Source: Streptomyces sp. ST2-7A
GTDB taxonomy: Bacteria; Actinomycetota; Actinomycetes; Streptomycetales; Streptomycetaceae
Length of the DNA: 64,000 bases
Direction of reading: 5' to 3'
NCBI RefSeq assembly: GCF_021390475.1
Contig: NZ_JAJUWS010000018.1
Location: 1 to 64,000, forward strand
Under the pieces are notes generated by a model. That model had not been told where the DNA came from, made no database searches, and was given only the letters and a program-made list of their open reading frames with translations. Position numbers and translations under genes: made by a program. Shown here in pieces: positions 33,624 to 42,344 of the stretch (positions are counted from its first letter, which is position 1; every line of letters begins with the position of its first letter).

Positions 33624-34214
33624 TCAGGTGATCACCGTCGACGCGGGGGTCGGCGGCGGCTCCGAGGCCACCGCCTCACCGACACCGGCACCGGTGTCGG
33701 CCGCCCGTCCCCGGGGCGGTCGGGAGCGCCGCCCGCGCACGGTCGGGCGGTGCGTGGCGATGGCCAGGCCGGCGGTGATGAGCACCAGGTTCTTGAGGAC
33801 GTACTGCCCGGCCAGGGTCGGCACGAGCACCGTCCCCTGCCACATCTCCCCGGCGAGGACGACCAGCGCCACCAGGGTCCCGGCCATGTGAACCAGGAAG
33901 ACGGCGAGGGTGAGTCGCAGCAGCAGACCGGTCAGGAGCCCGGCGCCGATGAGGATCTCCATCGAGCCCAGTGCCCGGAGGGACACCTCGGGTGCCACGT
34001 GTCCGGCGGTGAGGACGCTCATGGTGCGGGAGGCCATTTCCTCGGCCGCGCTGGCGTTCGGCACCAGCTTCAGGGCGCCGAACCAGAGGAACAGCAACGC
34101 CACGGAGACGCGCAGCAGGGTGATGCTGTGCCGGTGGAGGAGGGAGGAGAGGGCGCCGGGGAGGTGGAAACCGCCGGGGGGCGGGGCCGTCCGCCTGCTG
34201 GGGGAAGTCGTCAC
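33624..34214 (-). CDS. DoxX-family membrane protein
   Basis: A 196-residue protein with four hydrophobic spans (about residues 30-165) in DoxX style: LRVSVALLFLWFGALKLVPN first, then GSMEILIGAGLLTGLLLRL, and a basic C-terminal tail. DoxX proteins are linked to quinone, thiol or redox stress at the membrane; the exact role is unclear. I chose GTG 34214 because GAAGGGA is 8 bases upstream; the earlier GTG 34262 lies inside a CebR-like operator. That box at 34247-34262 suggests control by a LacI-family regulator. Confidence 0.82.
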   Translation of the reverse strand: MTTSPSRRTAPPPGGFHLPGALSSLLHRHSITLLRVSVALLFLWFGALKLVPNASAAEEMASRTMSVLTAGHVAPEVSLRALGSMEILIGAGLLTGLLLRLTLAVFLVHMAGTLVALVVLAGEMWQGTVLVPTLAGQYVLKNLVLITAGLAIATHRPTVRGRRSRPPRGRAADTGAGVGEAVASEPPPTPASTVIT

Positions 34215-34573
34215 GGGGTGTCCCTTCGACTGGAGCGTTCGCGACTGTGGGAGCGCTCCCACGCCCTGGTGTCGACTGTATGGGCCCCCAACGTGGCTGA
34301 CAATAAGCGTGCACGGCCATCTCCCCGGCGGTCCCCGACATCGACTCGCCGGCCGGTCGGCTGCCGCTCGTCCGCCTCACGTGCGCCCGCGACCGCGATC
34401 GAGCCGTTCGGCACTCCGAGGCGCCGATCACCCGGGCGGCGGCCAGGCTCCCGGCCGGGCGTGTCACCCTCCGAACCCCCCGGGGGGCGGGCAGCCGGCA
34501 TCCCGTGATACGCGGCGGGACCGAGGATCCCGTGAGTGGAGGGCATCACCGCCGCCCGCGGTCCGGTCCGGGA
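34215..34573. other. intergenic region with CebR-like box
   Basis: About 360 bases between the DoxX gene (start) and the hemerythrin gene (end), both on the minus strand. It holds the operator at 34247-34262. No gene is seen. Confidence 0.5.
34247..34262. promoter_or_regulatory. CebR-type LacI operator
   Basis: A perfect 16-bp palindrome GTGGGAGCGCTCCCAC containing TGGGAGCGCTCCCA, which is the published CebR (cellobiose repressor) box of Streptomyces. It lies 32 bases upstream of the DoxX start, where it could block transcription. Confidence 0.75.
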
Positions 34574-35044
34574 TCACAGCGGGCCCAGCGCCTCCCGGGG
34601 CGCGGCTGCCACCTCGAGGGTTTCGAGCACGGTGAGCAGTTGCCGTTCCTCGTAGCGGAAGTGGTTCTCCATCACCGCGGCGATGCCTTCGAGGTGTTGG
34701 TCGAGTTGTTCGGGCGGCGCCGCCCGGTCGACCGCGGCTCGGAGGCCGCCGATCAGGTGGGCGATCATCGAGTGATCCTGCTCGAGCGCGCGCAGTACCG
34801 GTCGCAGCTCCGGGTGGGCGGCCGCGATGGCGGGGAACAGGGTGCGGTCCTCGCCCCGGTGGTGGCCGTCGAGGGCCGTGCAGAAGCCGTGGCAGTACAG
34901 CAGCAGCTCGCGGGTGGCCGCCTCGCCGGGAGTGCCGTCGGCAAGGGAGGCGCGGGTCACCGACAGCGCTTCGCGCAGTCGGTGATGGACCCGACGGAGT
35001 TCTTGGCTCCAGGCGACGAGCCTGGTCGTCTCGCGCTCAGTCAC
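34574..35044 (-). CDS. hemerythrin HHE-domain protein
   Basis: 156 residues of four-helix type. It has H-x3-H/E iron ligand patterns: RRVHHRL, ALDGHHRGEDRTLFP, EQDHSMIAHLIGG and ENHFRYEERQLL. Such proteins bind a di-iron centre and sense or detoxify O2, NO or oxidants. GTG 35044 overlaps the TGA of a short upstream frame (35041-35223), which suggests translational coupling with it. Confidence 0.88.
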   Translation of the reverse strand: MTERETTRLVAWSQELRRVHHRLREALSVTRASLADGTPGEAATRELLLYCHGFCTALDGHHRGEDRTLFPAIAAAHPELRPVLRALEQDHSMIAHLIGGLRAAVDRAAPPEQLDQHLEGIAAVMENHFRYEERQLLTVLETLEVAAAPREALGPL

Positions 35045-35223
35045 GCGAGAGCGAAGGGTGTGACGAATGCATCATCGACCTCCTTCGATTCGGCGCCTCC
35101 ATGCCTGGCACGGTCTGCCACCGGCACGCGACGCTTCCCCCACGGTACCCCGTCGTCGAACCCCACGGTCCCGTCGGGACCGAAACGATCCGCCGCCCTG
35201 TCGACGACCTCGCGGACGGACAA
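35041..35223 (-). CDS. possible 60-residue coupled ORF
   Basis: A TTG-started frame (LSVREVVDRAADRFGPDGTV...) with protein-like composition. It ends in a TGA overlapping the hemerythrin GTG. An excellent ribosome-binding site (AAAAGGGGAGG) precedes it, but that site fits an ATG in the +1 frame better than TTG 35223, so the start may be damaged by an indel. No family is recognised. Confidence 0.35.
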   Translation of the reverse strand: MSVREVVDRAADRFGPDGTVGFDDGVPWGKRRVPVADRARHGGAESKEVDDAFVTPFALA

Positions 35224-35245
35224 CCATTCGTTTGCCTCCCCTTTT

Positions 35246-35875
35246 TCAGGCGGCCCGTTCCCGGGGCGGGCGCAGGGCGACATCGATGAGCGTCCCGGCC
35301 GCCGCCCTGGCCTGCCCGGCCGCCTCGGAGGTGCCGGCGATGGCGGCGGTGGTCTGGGCCCCTTCCGCGAGTATCGCCAGCTGCGGGGCGAGGTCGGGCG
35401 GACCGCCCGCCTCGGCGACGAGCCGGGACACGGTCTCCTGGAAACCCGCCTTGTGGGCGCGCACGATCTCGGTGACGCGTGGCGCCGTGCCGCTCAGCTC
35501 GCCGAAGGAGTTGATGAAGAAGCAGCCGCGGAATCCGTCGTCGTCGAACCATCGGGCGAGGAAGTCGTAGACGGCGAGGAGACGTTCACGTGGGTCCGGG
35601 GTGGTCGCGACGGCGGCGGAGATGCCCGCCTCCCACAGTTCGTGCCGATGGCGCAGCACCTCCTCGACGATCGCCTCCTTGGAGGCGAAGAGCCGGTAGA
35701 CGCGTTTGAGTGAAATACCGGACGCGGTGCGCAGTTCATCCATGCCGACGGCCTGGACGCCGCGATCGTAGAAGAGTCGATCGGCGGCGCGCAGCACCCG
35801 GTCGCGCGCGGTCGCGTCGTCGATCCTCCGCTCCGGCGCCCGGTGGTCCGTGCTCGTGCCGCTGGGGTCCTTCAC
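35246..35875 (-). CDS. TetR-family repressor of the haloperoxidase gene
   Basis: 209 residues. The HTH is at about residues 40-60 (MDELRTASGISLKRVYRLFA), followed by an all-helical domain typical of the TetR_C YxaF/LmrA-like type (GFRGCFFINSFGELSG). It is divergent from the alpha/beta hydrolase gene, with two near-identical palindromes between them (35936-35951, 35969-35990). It very likely represses both genes; the ligand is unknown. Confidence 0.87.
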   Translation of the reverse strand: MKDPSGTSTDHRAPERRIDDATARDRVLRAADRLFYDRGVQAVGMDELRTASGISLKRVYRLFASKEAIVEEVLRHRHELWEAGISAAVATTPDPRERLLAVYDFLARWFDDDGFRGCFFINSFGELSGTAPRVTEIVRAHKAGFQETVSRLVAEAGGPPDLAPQLAILAEGAQTTAAIAGTSEAAGQARAAAGTLIDVALRPPRERAA

Positions 35876-35935
35876 CGTTCCTCTTCCTCTCCTTCTCCGA
35901 CCTCCCCCGAGGGGGCAAGCTATCCGACTTGCGCG

Positions 35936-35951
35936 GAGAACGCTCGTTCTC
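35936..35951. promoter_or_regulatory. TetR operator O1
   Basis: A perfect palindrome GAGAACGCTCGTTCTC, with the same half-site as O2 (GAGAACG-N2-CGTTCTC). It lies in the divergent promoter region, nearer the tetR gene. Confidence 0.85.
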
Positions 35952-35959
35952 TAGAGTAG

Positions 35960-36844
<885 letters not shown>

Positions 36845-37008
36845 GCCGCCCTGTGCGACCGGGGTGCGCGCGGGTTGCCCGCACTCCCGCCGCGTCACCG
36901 CCCCCGGTGGGTCCCGCGGCACTCGACGACGAACGCCGTCAACGGGTGCGCGACCCCACCCGGGGGCGGCGCTCCGGACCGTCCGCTCCGTTACCCGGGC
37001 GGCGGCGC

Positions 37009-37039
37009 TTGACCTCAAGCTTGCTGGAGGTTCCAGACT
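37009..37039 (+). promoter_or_regulatory. SoxR-type promoter
   Basis: A -35 TTGACC (37009-37014) and -10 CAGACT (37034-37039) are separated by 19 bp, the lengthened spacer of MerR-family promoters. Between them lies CCTCAAGCTTGCTGGAGG (37013-37030), close to the SoxR box consensus. The gene downstream is of the kind SoxR controls in Streptomyces. Confidence 0.85.
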
Positions 37040-37096
37040 CATCCCCGAGGGCGGGGAACACCGCGCCCCACCGGTGAACGGACCAGGGGAGGAACC

Positions 37097-38068
37097 ATGC
37101 ACGTGATCGAGGTTCAGAGGTTCGGCGGTCCCGAGGTACTGGTGTGGCGGGAGCGCCCGGACCCGGTGGCCGGGCCCGGGCAGGTCGTGGTCGCGGTGTC
37201 GGTGGTGGACGTCCTCTTCGTGGAGACGCAGGTGCGGTCCGGCTGGGGGCGCGACCACTTCACCGTCGAGCCGCCGTACGTGCCCGGGGACGCGGCGGGC
37301 GGAGAGGTGACCTCCGTGGGGGAGGGGGTGGACCGCTCCTGGCTCGGCCGCCGCGTCATCGCCAGGTCGGACGGCATGGGTGCCTACGCGGAACGGGTCG
37401 TCGCTCCCGTCGAGGCGCTGATCCCGATCCCCGACGGCGTGGGGACGCGGGAGGCCGTGGCGCTGGTGCACGACGGCCCCACCGCCCTGGGCGTCTTCGG
37501 CAACACCCGCCTCGGCCCGGGAACCACCGTGCTGATCGTGGCCGCCGCCGGTGGGATGGGCAGTGTGCTGGTGCAGCTCGCGCACGCCACCGGGGCCCGG
37601 GTGATCGGCACGGCGCGCGGTGGGCGGAAGCTGGAGACGGTGCGGAGGCTGGGCGCCGACGCGGCGGTGGACCACGGCGCGGCGGACTGGCCGGACCGGG
37701 TGCGGGAGCTGACCGGTGGGGCCGGGGTGGACGTGGTCTTCGACGGCGCCGGCGGGTCACTGGGGGGCGCGGCGTTCGCGGTGACGGCCGACGGCGGTCA
37801 CTTCTCCGCCCACGGGGCCGCCGCCGGCGACTTCGCCGGTATCGACCCGGAGGAGGCGGAGCGTCGGGGGATCGCCGTGCACGGCATCCAGCAGGTGTGG
37901 TTCCCCCCGGAGGAGTACGGCGGGTGGGTCGAGCGGGCGCTGAAGGAGGCGGCGGCCGGGCGGATCACGCCGGTCATCGGTGCCGTCTTCCCGCTGAGCC
38001 GAGCGGCCGAGGCGCACGCCGCCGTGGAGGCCCGGCAGGTCGTCGGCAAGGCCCTGCTGGAGGTGTGA
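37097..38068 (+). CDS. zinc-type NADPH:quinone oxidoreductase, SoxR regulon member
   Basis: 323 residues, medium-chain dehydrogenase/reductase fold. The N-terminal GroES-like part has PEVLVWRERPDPVAGPGQV and PYVPGDAAGGEV. The Rossmann part has VLIVAAAGGMGSVLVQLAHA (AxxGGxG-type NADPH site). No zinc-ligand cysteines are visible, so it is of the quinone oxidoreductase (QOR) type. It probably reduces redox-active quinones. ATG 37097 follows GGGGAGG. The SoxR-type promoter 60 bases upstream points to induction by redox-cycling antibiotics, as for its S. coelicolor counterpart SCO4266 (from memory). Confidence 0.88.
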   Translation: MHVIEVQRFGGPEVLVWRERPDPVAGPGQVVVAVSVVDVLFVETQVRSGWGRDHFTVEPPYVPGDAAGGEVTSVGEGVDRSWLGRRVIARSDGMGAYAERVVAPVEALIPIPDGVGTREAVALVHDGPTALGVFGNTRLGPGTTVLIVAAAGGMGSVLVQLAHATGARVIGTARGGRKLETVRRLGADAAVDHGAADWPDRVRELTGGAGVDVVFDGAGGSLGGAAFAVTADGGHFSAHGAAAGDFAGIDPEEAERRGIAVHGIQQVWFPPEEYGGWVERALKEAAAGRITPVIGAVFPLSRAAEAHAAVEARQVVGKALLEV

Positions 38069-38247
38069 GGGCGGAGGCGGGGACGGGCGGACCACGGCTG
38101 TGGGGGCCGGGGCTCACCCGGGACGACCGGGGAAGGCACGGGCCGCGACTCATCGCCCCGACTCCCACCGCCGGCCGTGGCGGCGTGCGGAGCGTCCGAG
38201 CGAGCCCGATCGGGGGTGGTCCCGGGCCGCCCCGGGCGCGGGTGGGA

Positions 38248-38871
38248 TCAGCCCGGGGCGGGGGCGACCGGTTGGCGAAGGATGGTGCGCAGCCGGCTCG
38301 GATCCGTGCGGCGGGCGTCGGAGAGGTAGATCTCGTGATGATGCCCGCGGGGGACGAGCCGTTCGGCGGGCATGAACTCCTCGTGCATGCGGGCGATCGT
38401 GGGACCCTCCTCGTGGTAGGGCCCGAGGTGGAGGATCTGCGCGCACCGCCCCTCGGTGAGGTCCTCGAACCTCACGCGGTCCCCGGCGGGGAGGTCCTTC
38501 TTCCGCGCCACGTCCCCCATCGCCTCCTCGATCATGTCGGGGGTGATCCACCCGGGTTGGACGATCATGAGCGTCCACTTCCAGGCGTCGTGATCCCGAC
38601 CGGCGAAGACGCCGAGGTCGTCCGCGTACCACAGGCCCTCCAGCGGGCCGACGGTGTGGGTTCGGCCCAACTGCCTCTTGGCGAGGGCCCGCACGGCGTA
38701 GGAGGTCGTGTACAGGGCCTCGACCACCGCGCGGTGGTCGGCCGAGGTGTTGGGATCGCCCCTGCCGTCCGCCATGAGGAAGTCCAACCGGGGCACGTCG
38801 ACGATCCCGAACCGGTCGGATCGGGCCGAGTAGAGGTCCCGCCGTTCCTTCTTGATGTCGTGGTTGTGCAT
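38248..38871 (-). CDS. GyrI-like small-molecule-binding protein
   Basis: 207 residues. The GyrI-like/SOUL fold is suggested by the N-terminal DIKKERRDLYSAR and VDVPRLDFLMADGRGDPN, the middle GPLEGLWYADD, and the C-terminal RCAQILHLGPYHEEGPTIA. Such proteins bind or hydrolyse small toxic molecules, or serve as sensors. ATG 38871 has GAGGGAGAG 8 bases upstream. Much longer open frames across it are not coding. It stands alone between converging and tandem units. Confidence 0.82.
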   Translation of the reverse strand: MHNHDIKKERRDLYSARSDRFGIVDVPRLDFLMADGRGDPNTSADHRAVVEALYTTSYAVRALAKRQLGRTHTVGPLEGLWYADDLGVFAGRDHDAWKWTLMIVQPGWITPDMIEEAMGDVARKKDLPAGDRVRFEDLTEGRCAQILHLGPYHEEGPTIARMHEEFMPAERLVPRGHHHEIYLSDARRTDPSRLRTILRQPVAPAPG

Positions 38872-39083
38872 GAAGGTGCTCTCCCTCGCGCTCGGCGCGT
38901 CCTCGAAGTTCTGTGACCCGATCCCGGGCATCATCGCCCCATGGACCCGTGACAACCCGGACCGTGACAACCCGGCCGGTGGCGGGAGGGTTCGAGGCGG
39001 GTACCGGATACGGGGGCGGAGGGGAAGGGGCTCCCGGTGGGGTCGGATGACGTGCCGGGAGGGGCTGGTCCCACCCTCCGGAG

Positions 39084-39539
39084 TCAGCGGTCCTCTCCCC
39101 GCGGGGCAGGTGTCTCTCCCCGGGTGTAGTGCCCGGCGTACTCCTCGGTGGCCGGAACCACCCTGATGACATCGATCATCACGCCGTCCGGTCCCCCGAC
39201 GATGAAGTGGCGTTGTCCGAACTCCTCCGTGCGCGGGGGGAGGAGTTCGGACAGGCCTGCTTGTTCGACCAACCTGTGATGTTCGGCATCGACGTCGTCG
39301 ACCTCGAAGTTGAGCAGGAGGCCACCTCGGAGGGGGGTGCGGTACCCCTCGGGAACGGTCGAATGGGCGTGATCGAGGAGGGCGAGCTCGTACTGCGGGG
39401 CATCGGGGCGGTGGAGGCTCACGTACCAGTCGGCCTCGAAGGTCACCTCGAACCCGAAATGGCGGACGTAGAAGTGGCGTGAGGCGGTGACGTCGCGAGT
39501 GGCGATCACCGGGTAGAAGCTGCGCAGCTCGGTCTTCAC
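39084..39539 (-). CDS. VOC-superfamily (glyoxalase/bleomycin-resistance) protein
   Basis: 151 residues. Two beta-alpha-beta-beta-beta modules: [20 protein letters not shown] at the start, then [17 protein letters not shown] and [20 protein letters not shown] at the end. The Glu/His metal ligands are only partly evident. I chose GTG 39539 because GGGAGAG is 8 bases before it. It is divergent from a TetR gene, with two operators between, so it is the likely target of that regulator. The substrate is unknown. Confidence 0.83.
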   Translation of the reverse strand: MKTELRSFYPVIATRDVTASRHFYVRHFGFEVTFEADWYVSLHRPDAPQYELALLDHAHSTVPEGYRTPLRGGLLLNFEVDDVDAEHHRLVEQAGLSELLPPRTEEFGQRHFIVGGPDGVMIDVIRVVPATEEYAGHYTRGETPAPRGEDR

Positions 39540-39562
39540 GGCGTCTCTCCCGTCGATTGGGG

Positions 39563-39597
39563 TCCGGTTTCGCATACCCTTGGTATGCGAAACCGGA
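39563..39597. promoter_or_regulatory. TetR operator with 16-bp perfect arms
   Basis: Arms 39563-39578 and 39582-39597 are exact complements around a 3-base centre. The core is CATAC-CCTTG-GTATG. It lies between the divergent VOC and tetR genes. Confidence 0.85.
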
Positions 39598-39602
39598 GGC
39601 TA

Positions 39603-39619
39603 ACATACTCCGGGTATGT
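39603..39619. promoter_or_regulatory. second TetR operator
   Basis: ACATAC-TCCGG-GTATGT, with the same CATAC-N5-GTATG core as the first operator, 31 bp away and 22 bases before the tetR ATG. Confidence 0.78.
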
Positions 39620-39640
39620 GTGAGGGAGGGTGAAACGCGG

Positions 39641-40246
39641 ATGGCTGTCACACGGGCCGAGCGGCGGGAGGCGACGCGACGGGCGCTGTTGGCCGAGGGG
39701 CGCCGGAGGTTCGCCGCCGACGGCTATCACGACGTCGCTCTCACCGAGGTGGCCGGAGCGGTCGGGGTGACCAAGGGGGCCGCCTACCACCATTTCGAGA
39801 GCAAGGCGGGGCTTTTCCGGGCCGTGGTCGCGGAGGTGCAGCGGGAGCTCGGTGAGCGGGTGGCCGCCGTCGCCGGCCGGTACGACGAGCCGTGGGACCA
39901 ACTGCGGGCCGGTTGTCGGGCCTTCCTCGCCGCCGGTGTCGATCCGGTGGTGGGGCGGATCCTGCTGGTGGACGCGCCCGCCGTGCTCGGGTGGGACGAA
40001 TGGCGGGCCATGGACGAGGAATCCTCCGCCCGGCACCTGGCCGAGGTGATCGAGGAGCTTGTGGCGACCGGGGGGATCGTCGACCAGCCGGTGGAGCCGG
40101 TGGTGCGTCTGCTCTCGGGGGCGATGAACGAGGCCGCGTTGTGGCTGGCCCGGTCGGCGGGACCGCGGTCGCTGGAGCAGACGGAGCGGGCGTTGGACCG
40201 CATGTTGAACGGGTTGCGGGTTCCGGACGATCCCCATCGAACGTGA
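39641..40246 (+). CDS. TetR-family repressor
   Basis: 201 residues. The HTH is VALTEVAGAVGVTKGAAYHH (about residues 34-53), followed by a TetR C-terminal helical domain. ATG 39641 has GAGGGAGGG upstream. It very likely represses itself and the divergent VOC gene through the two CATAC-N5-GTATG sites. A terminator follows at 40267-40296. Confidence 0.87.
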   Translation: MAVTRAERREATRRALLAEGRRRFAADGYHDVALTEVAGAVGVTKGAAYHHFESKAGLFRAVVAEVQRELGERVAAVAGRYDEPWDQLRAGCRAFLAAGVDPVVGRILLVDAPAVLGWDEWRAMDEESSARHLAEVIEELVATGGIVDQPVEPVVRLLSGAMNEAALWLARSAGPRSLEQTERALDRMLNGLRVPDDPHRT

Positions 40247-40266
40247 ACCCGCCCGCCGTGCTCCCC

Positions 40267-40296
40267 GGGGTCGGATGACGCGGCTCATCCGACCCC
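40267..40296 (+). terminator. terminator after tetR
   Basis: A perfect 12-bp stem GGGGTCGGATGA (40267-40278) with 40285-40296 and a CGCGGC loop. Confidence 0.85.
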
Positions 40297-40497
40297 TAAC
40301 GATGCGACTCCGGTCCTCGTGACGGGAGCGTCGGCCGGCCGCGCCGCTGTTCGCGGGGGAGCCCCGACAGCGGAGCCGAGGACGCGGCCGACCGCGTCGT
40401 CAACGCGCCGACGCGGGTGGTTCCGGCGCGCACCCCTCGCCGGCGGCCGTGACCCGGGGCCGGGCGGGGTCGGACGCACCACCCCGCCCGGCGGGGC

Positions 40498-41658
40498 CTA
40501 CGCGTCGGACCCGGCCGGCACGGGGGGCGGGGAGAGGTCCCGCATCGCCGGGGGGCGGTCGGTGGTGCGGGTGACGGGGAGGGTGCGGCCCTCGCGGGCG
40601 GCGTCGAGGAGGGTGAGCATGGTGTCCAGCACGTGGGCCCCCAGTTCGGCCGAGGCGAGGTGGGGGCGGCTGTCGCGGAGGGCGTCGGCCAGGTCGGCCA
40701 GGCCGACGCCGCGCCCTCCGGGCCGGTAGCCGGCGGCGTGCGGCAGGGGCGTCCAGGAGCCGCCCCGACCGAGGGCGGGGGAGCCCTCGAAGAGGTTGGG
40801 GTCGGGGACGGACAGCGACCCGGTGGTGCCGTACACCTCCAGCAGGGGGAGCCGCGCGGCGTGCACGTCGAAGCTCATCGCGAGGGTGGTCAGCGCCCCG
40901 CCGACATGGTGCAGGACGCCGGTGACATGGGTGTCGATCTCCACGGGGAACCGGGTGCCCGCGCGCGGGCCGCCGGCGACGACGCGTTCGACGCGCGCCC
41001 GGGAGGCGGCGCCGGTGACCCGGGTGACGGGGCCCAGCAGGTGCACGAGGGCGGAGAGGTAGTAGGGGCCCATGTCGAGCAGCGGGCCGCCACCGGGCCG
41101 GTAGTAGAACTCCGGGTCGGGGTGCCAGCTCTCGTGTCCCGGGCAGGTCATGAAGGCGGACGCGGCGAGGGGGGTGCCGATCAGCCCGTCGTCGACGGCC
41201 GCGCGGGCGGTCTGGAGACCGCTGCCGAGGACGGTGTCCGGGGCGCAGCCGACCCGCAGCCCGGTGGCCCGGGCGCGGGTGAGGATCGCGTCGGCGCCCT
41301 CCCGGTCGGCGGCCAGCGGTTTCTCGCCGTAGACGTGCTTGCCCGCGTCCAGCGCCGCCAGGGTCACCTCGGCGTGGGCGGCGGGGACGGTGAGGTTGAG
41401 GACGGCGTCCACGTCCTCGCGGGCCAGTAGTTCGGCGAGGGAGCCGGCGACGGCGACGCCGTCGCCGGCCTCCTCGGCCAGTCGGTGGGCACGGGCGGGG
41501 TCGAGGTCCGTCACGGCGGTCAACCGCGGGCCGTGCGGGGGGTCGCCACCGAGGGGGTCACCCGACCGCCGGAGATCACGCAGGGCGGTCAGGGTGGTGA
41601 GGTAGGCGCGGCTGATGTTGCCGGCGCCGACGATGCCGACGTTCAGCGACTCGCCCAC
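40498..41658 (-). CDS. Gfo/Idh/MocA-family oxidoreductase
   Basis: 386 residues. The N-terminal Rossmann fold has VGIVGAGNISRAY (GxGxxG), then DVDAVLNLTVPAAHAEVTLA and the family motif GKHVYGEKPLA. The C-terminal beta-sheet domain has GGGPLLDMGPYY. It oxidises sugars or inositols with NAD(P). I chose GTG 41658 because AGGGGGA precedes it; it overlaps the 3' end of the ThuA gene by 16 bases. It is the last gene of the sugar ABC operon, so it probably starts catabolism of the imported sugar. Confidence 0.88.
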   Translation of the reverse strand: MGESLNVGIVGAGNISRAYLTTLTALRDLRRSGDPLGGDPPHGPRLTAVTDLDPARAHRLAEEAGDGVAVAGSLAELLAREDVDAVLNLTVPAAHAEVTLAALDAGKHVYGEKPLAADREGADAILTRARATGLRVGCAPDTVLGSGLQTARAAVDDGLIGTPLAASAFMTCPGHESWHPDPEFYYRPGGGPLLDMGPYYLSALVHLLGPVTRVTGAASRARVERVVAGGPRAGTRFPVEIDTHVTGVLHHVGGALTTLAMSFDVHAARLPLLEVYGTTGSLSVPDPNLFEGSPALGRGGSWTPLPHAAGYRPGGRGVGLADLADALRDSRPHLASAELGAHVLDTMLTLLDAAREGRTLPVTRTTDRPPAMRDLSPPPVPAGSDA

Positions 41659-42344
41659 AGCATCCCCCTCTCGGTGATGGCGCGTACCCCGGGCACGTCG
41701 AAGTCGTCCGGCTTGTGGCCGATGGTGGAGACGAAGACCCGACCGAGCCCTCTCCGTCTGGTCCACACGGCGGGTATCCCGACGGGACGCGGAAGGATCT
41801 CGTCGGCCTCGAAGGTCGTGGTGGCCAGGACGTCGTTCAGGGGGTCGGTGGCCACCCAGTACTGCTCCGTGTGCACCTCGAAGGCGCCGAGTCCGGCGAT
41901 GACCGGGTGATCGGCGAAGGTGTCGACGGGGTCGATGCGGTGGGTGGAGAACTCGGGCGGGTGCATCAGGAACTGCCCCCCGGTCAGCAGCTGGTAGTCG
42001 AGGTCGCCGCGGAACGAGTCGATGACGCCGCCGTGCCAGCCGGCGAACCCGGTCCCGGCGTGGACGGCCGCGACCAGGTTGGCGCACTCCTTCCGGGTGA
42101 GCTCGCCCATGGTCCAGCACTGGACGATCAGGTCGGTCGAGGCCAGCAGTTCGGCGTCCTCGTAGACCTCCAACTCCTCGGCCGTCGTGACGTGGAAACC
42201 GTGATGGCGGAGAAAGGGGAGGAACAGGTCGGTGGCCTCGATCGGGCTGTGCCCCTCCCAGCCGCCCCGCACGACCAGGGCCCGCCGTGTCGGTCGGTCG
42301 GTCCCGGGGCGGCTCGTGCCCGTGTGATCCGTGTGGTCCGTCAC
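41643..42344 (-). CDS. ThuA-like (trehalose utilization) domain protein
   Basis: 233 residues, a glutamine-amidotransferase-like ThuA fold: RRALVVRGGWEGHSPIEATD, DLIVQCWTMGELT, GTGFAGWHGGVIDSFRG and GLGRVFVSTIGHKPDDF. ThuA proteins are tied to trehalose and related disaccharide oxidation and often sit next to Gfo/Idh enzymes, as here. GTG 42344 overlaps the permease stop (GTGA). It belongs to the SBP-permease-permease-ThuA-Gfo/Idh operon. Confidence 0.87.
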   Translation of the reverse strand: MTDHTDHTGTSRPGTDRPTRRALVVRGGWEGHSPIEATDLFLPFLRHHGFHVTTAEELEVYEDAELLASTDLIVQCWTMGELTRKECANLVAAVHAGTGFAGWHGGVIDSFRGDLDYQLLTGGQFLMHPPEFSTHRIDPVDTFADHPVIAGLGAFEVHTEQYWVATDPLNDVLATTTFEADEILPRPVGIPAVWTRRRGLGRVFVSTIGHKPDDFDVPGVRAITERGMLWASR

